Origin: Gammaproteobacteria bacterium
Lineage (GTDB): Bacteria; Pseudomonadota; Gammaproteobacteria; GRL18
Reading direction: 5' to 3'
Length of the DNA stretch: 6,780 bases
NCBI GenBank assembly: GCA_030632625.1
Contig: DAOVUK010000179.1
Coordinates: forward strand, 1-6,780
Shown here: positions 6,755 to 6,780 of the stretch, piece after piece
Layout of the letters: each line of letters starts with the position of its first letter
Numbering within the stretch: the first letter of the stretch is position 1
Program-made: the position numbers and the translations under genes
Notes under the pieces: generated by a model
Told to the model about the DNA's origin: nothing
Database searches by the model: none
What the model saw: only the letters and a program-made list of their open reading frames with translations

Positions 6755-6780
6755 CTGTTTTTTTATCGTGATCTAAGCAG

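Overview
The window looks like AT-rich chromosomal DNA from a sulfide-oxidising gammaproteobacterium. The RelA protein with its EFDD synthetase motif, a FimV-like protein and a sigma54-type activator point to Gammaproteobacteria. A sulfide:quinone oxidoreductase close to the Acidithiobacillus enzyme points to sulfur metabolism. I cannot name a genus.

Layout from left to right. (1) 1-729, plus strand: the C-terminal part of a FimV-like membrane protein whose start lies outside the window. (2) 730-2175, minus strand: a PAS-AAA-Fis sigma54 activator, converging on the first gene with no bases between the two stop codons. Its sensor domain has three cysteines spaced as I recall them in the sulfane-sulfur sensor FisR. 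(3) 2176-2756: a 581-bp AT-rich divergent control region with a possible activator-binding repeat cluster, a sigma54 -24 half-site and possible sigma70 promoters. (4) 2757-4025, plus strand: sqr. (5) 4026-4120: a 95-bp gap between convergent genes, almost filled by a 79-bp palindromic tandem-repeat element. (6) 4121-6343, minus strand: relA, 740 aa, with an intact HD hydrolase site. (7) 6344-6523: an AT-rich spacer. (8) 6524-6754, minus strand: a 76-aa protein with two predicted membrane segments.

The functional core is the divergent fisR-like/sqr pair. In the inferred circuit, reactive sulfur made by Sqr or supplied by the environment modifies the PAS cysteines. The activator then switches on sqr through upstream sites. 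No persulfide dioxygenase or rhodanese gene is visible in the window. RelA and the small membrane protein belong to a separate leftward block and have no evident link to sulfide oxidation.

The points most worth a second look are the sensor cysteine triad, the incomplete sigma54 promoter of sqr, the expanded palindromic element, and RelA combining an EFDD synthetase signature with complete HD hydrolase residues.
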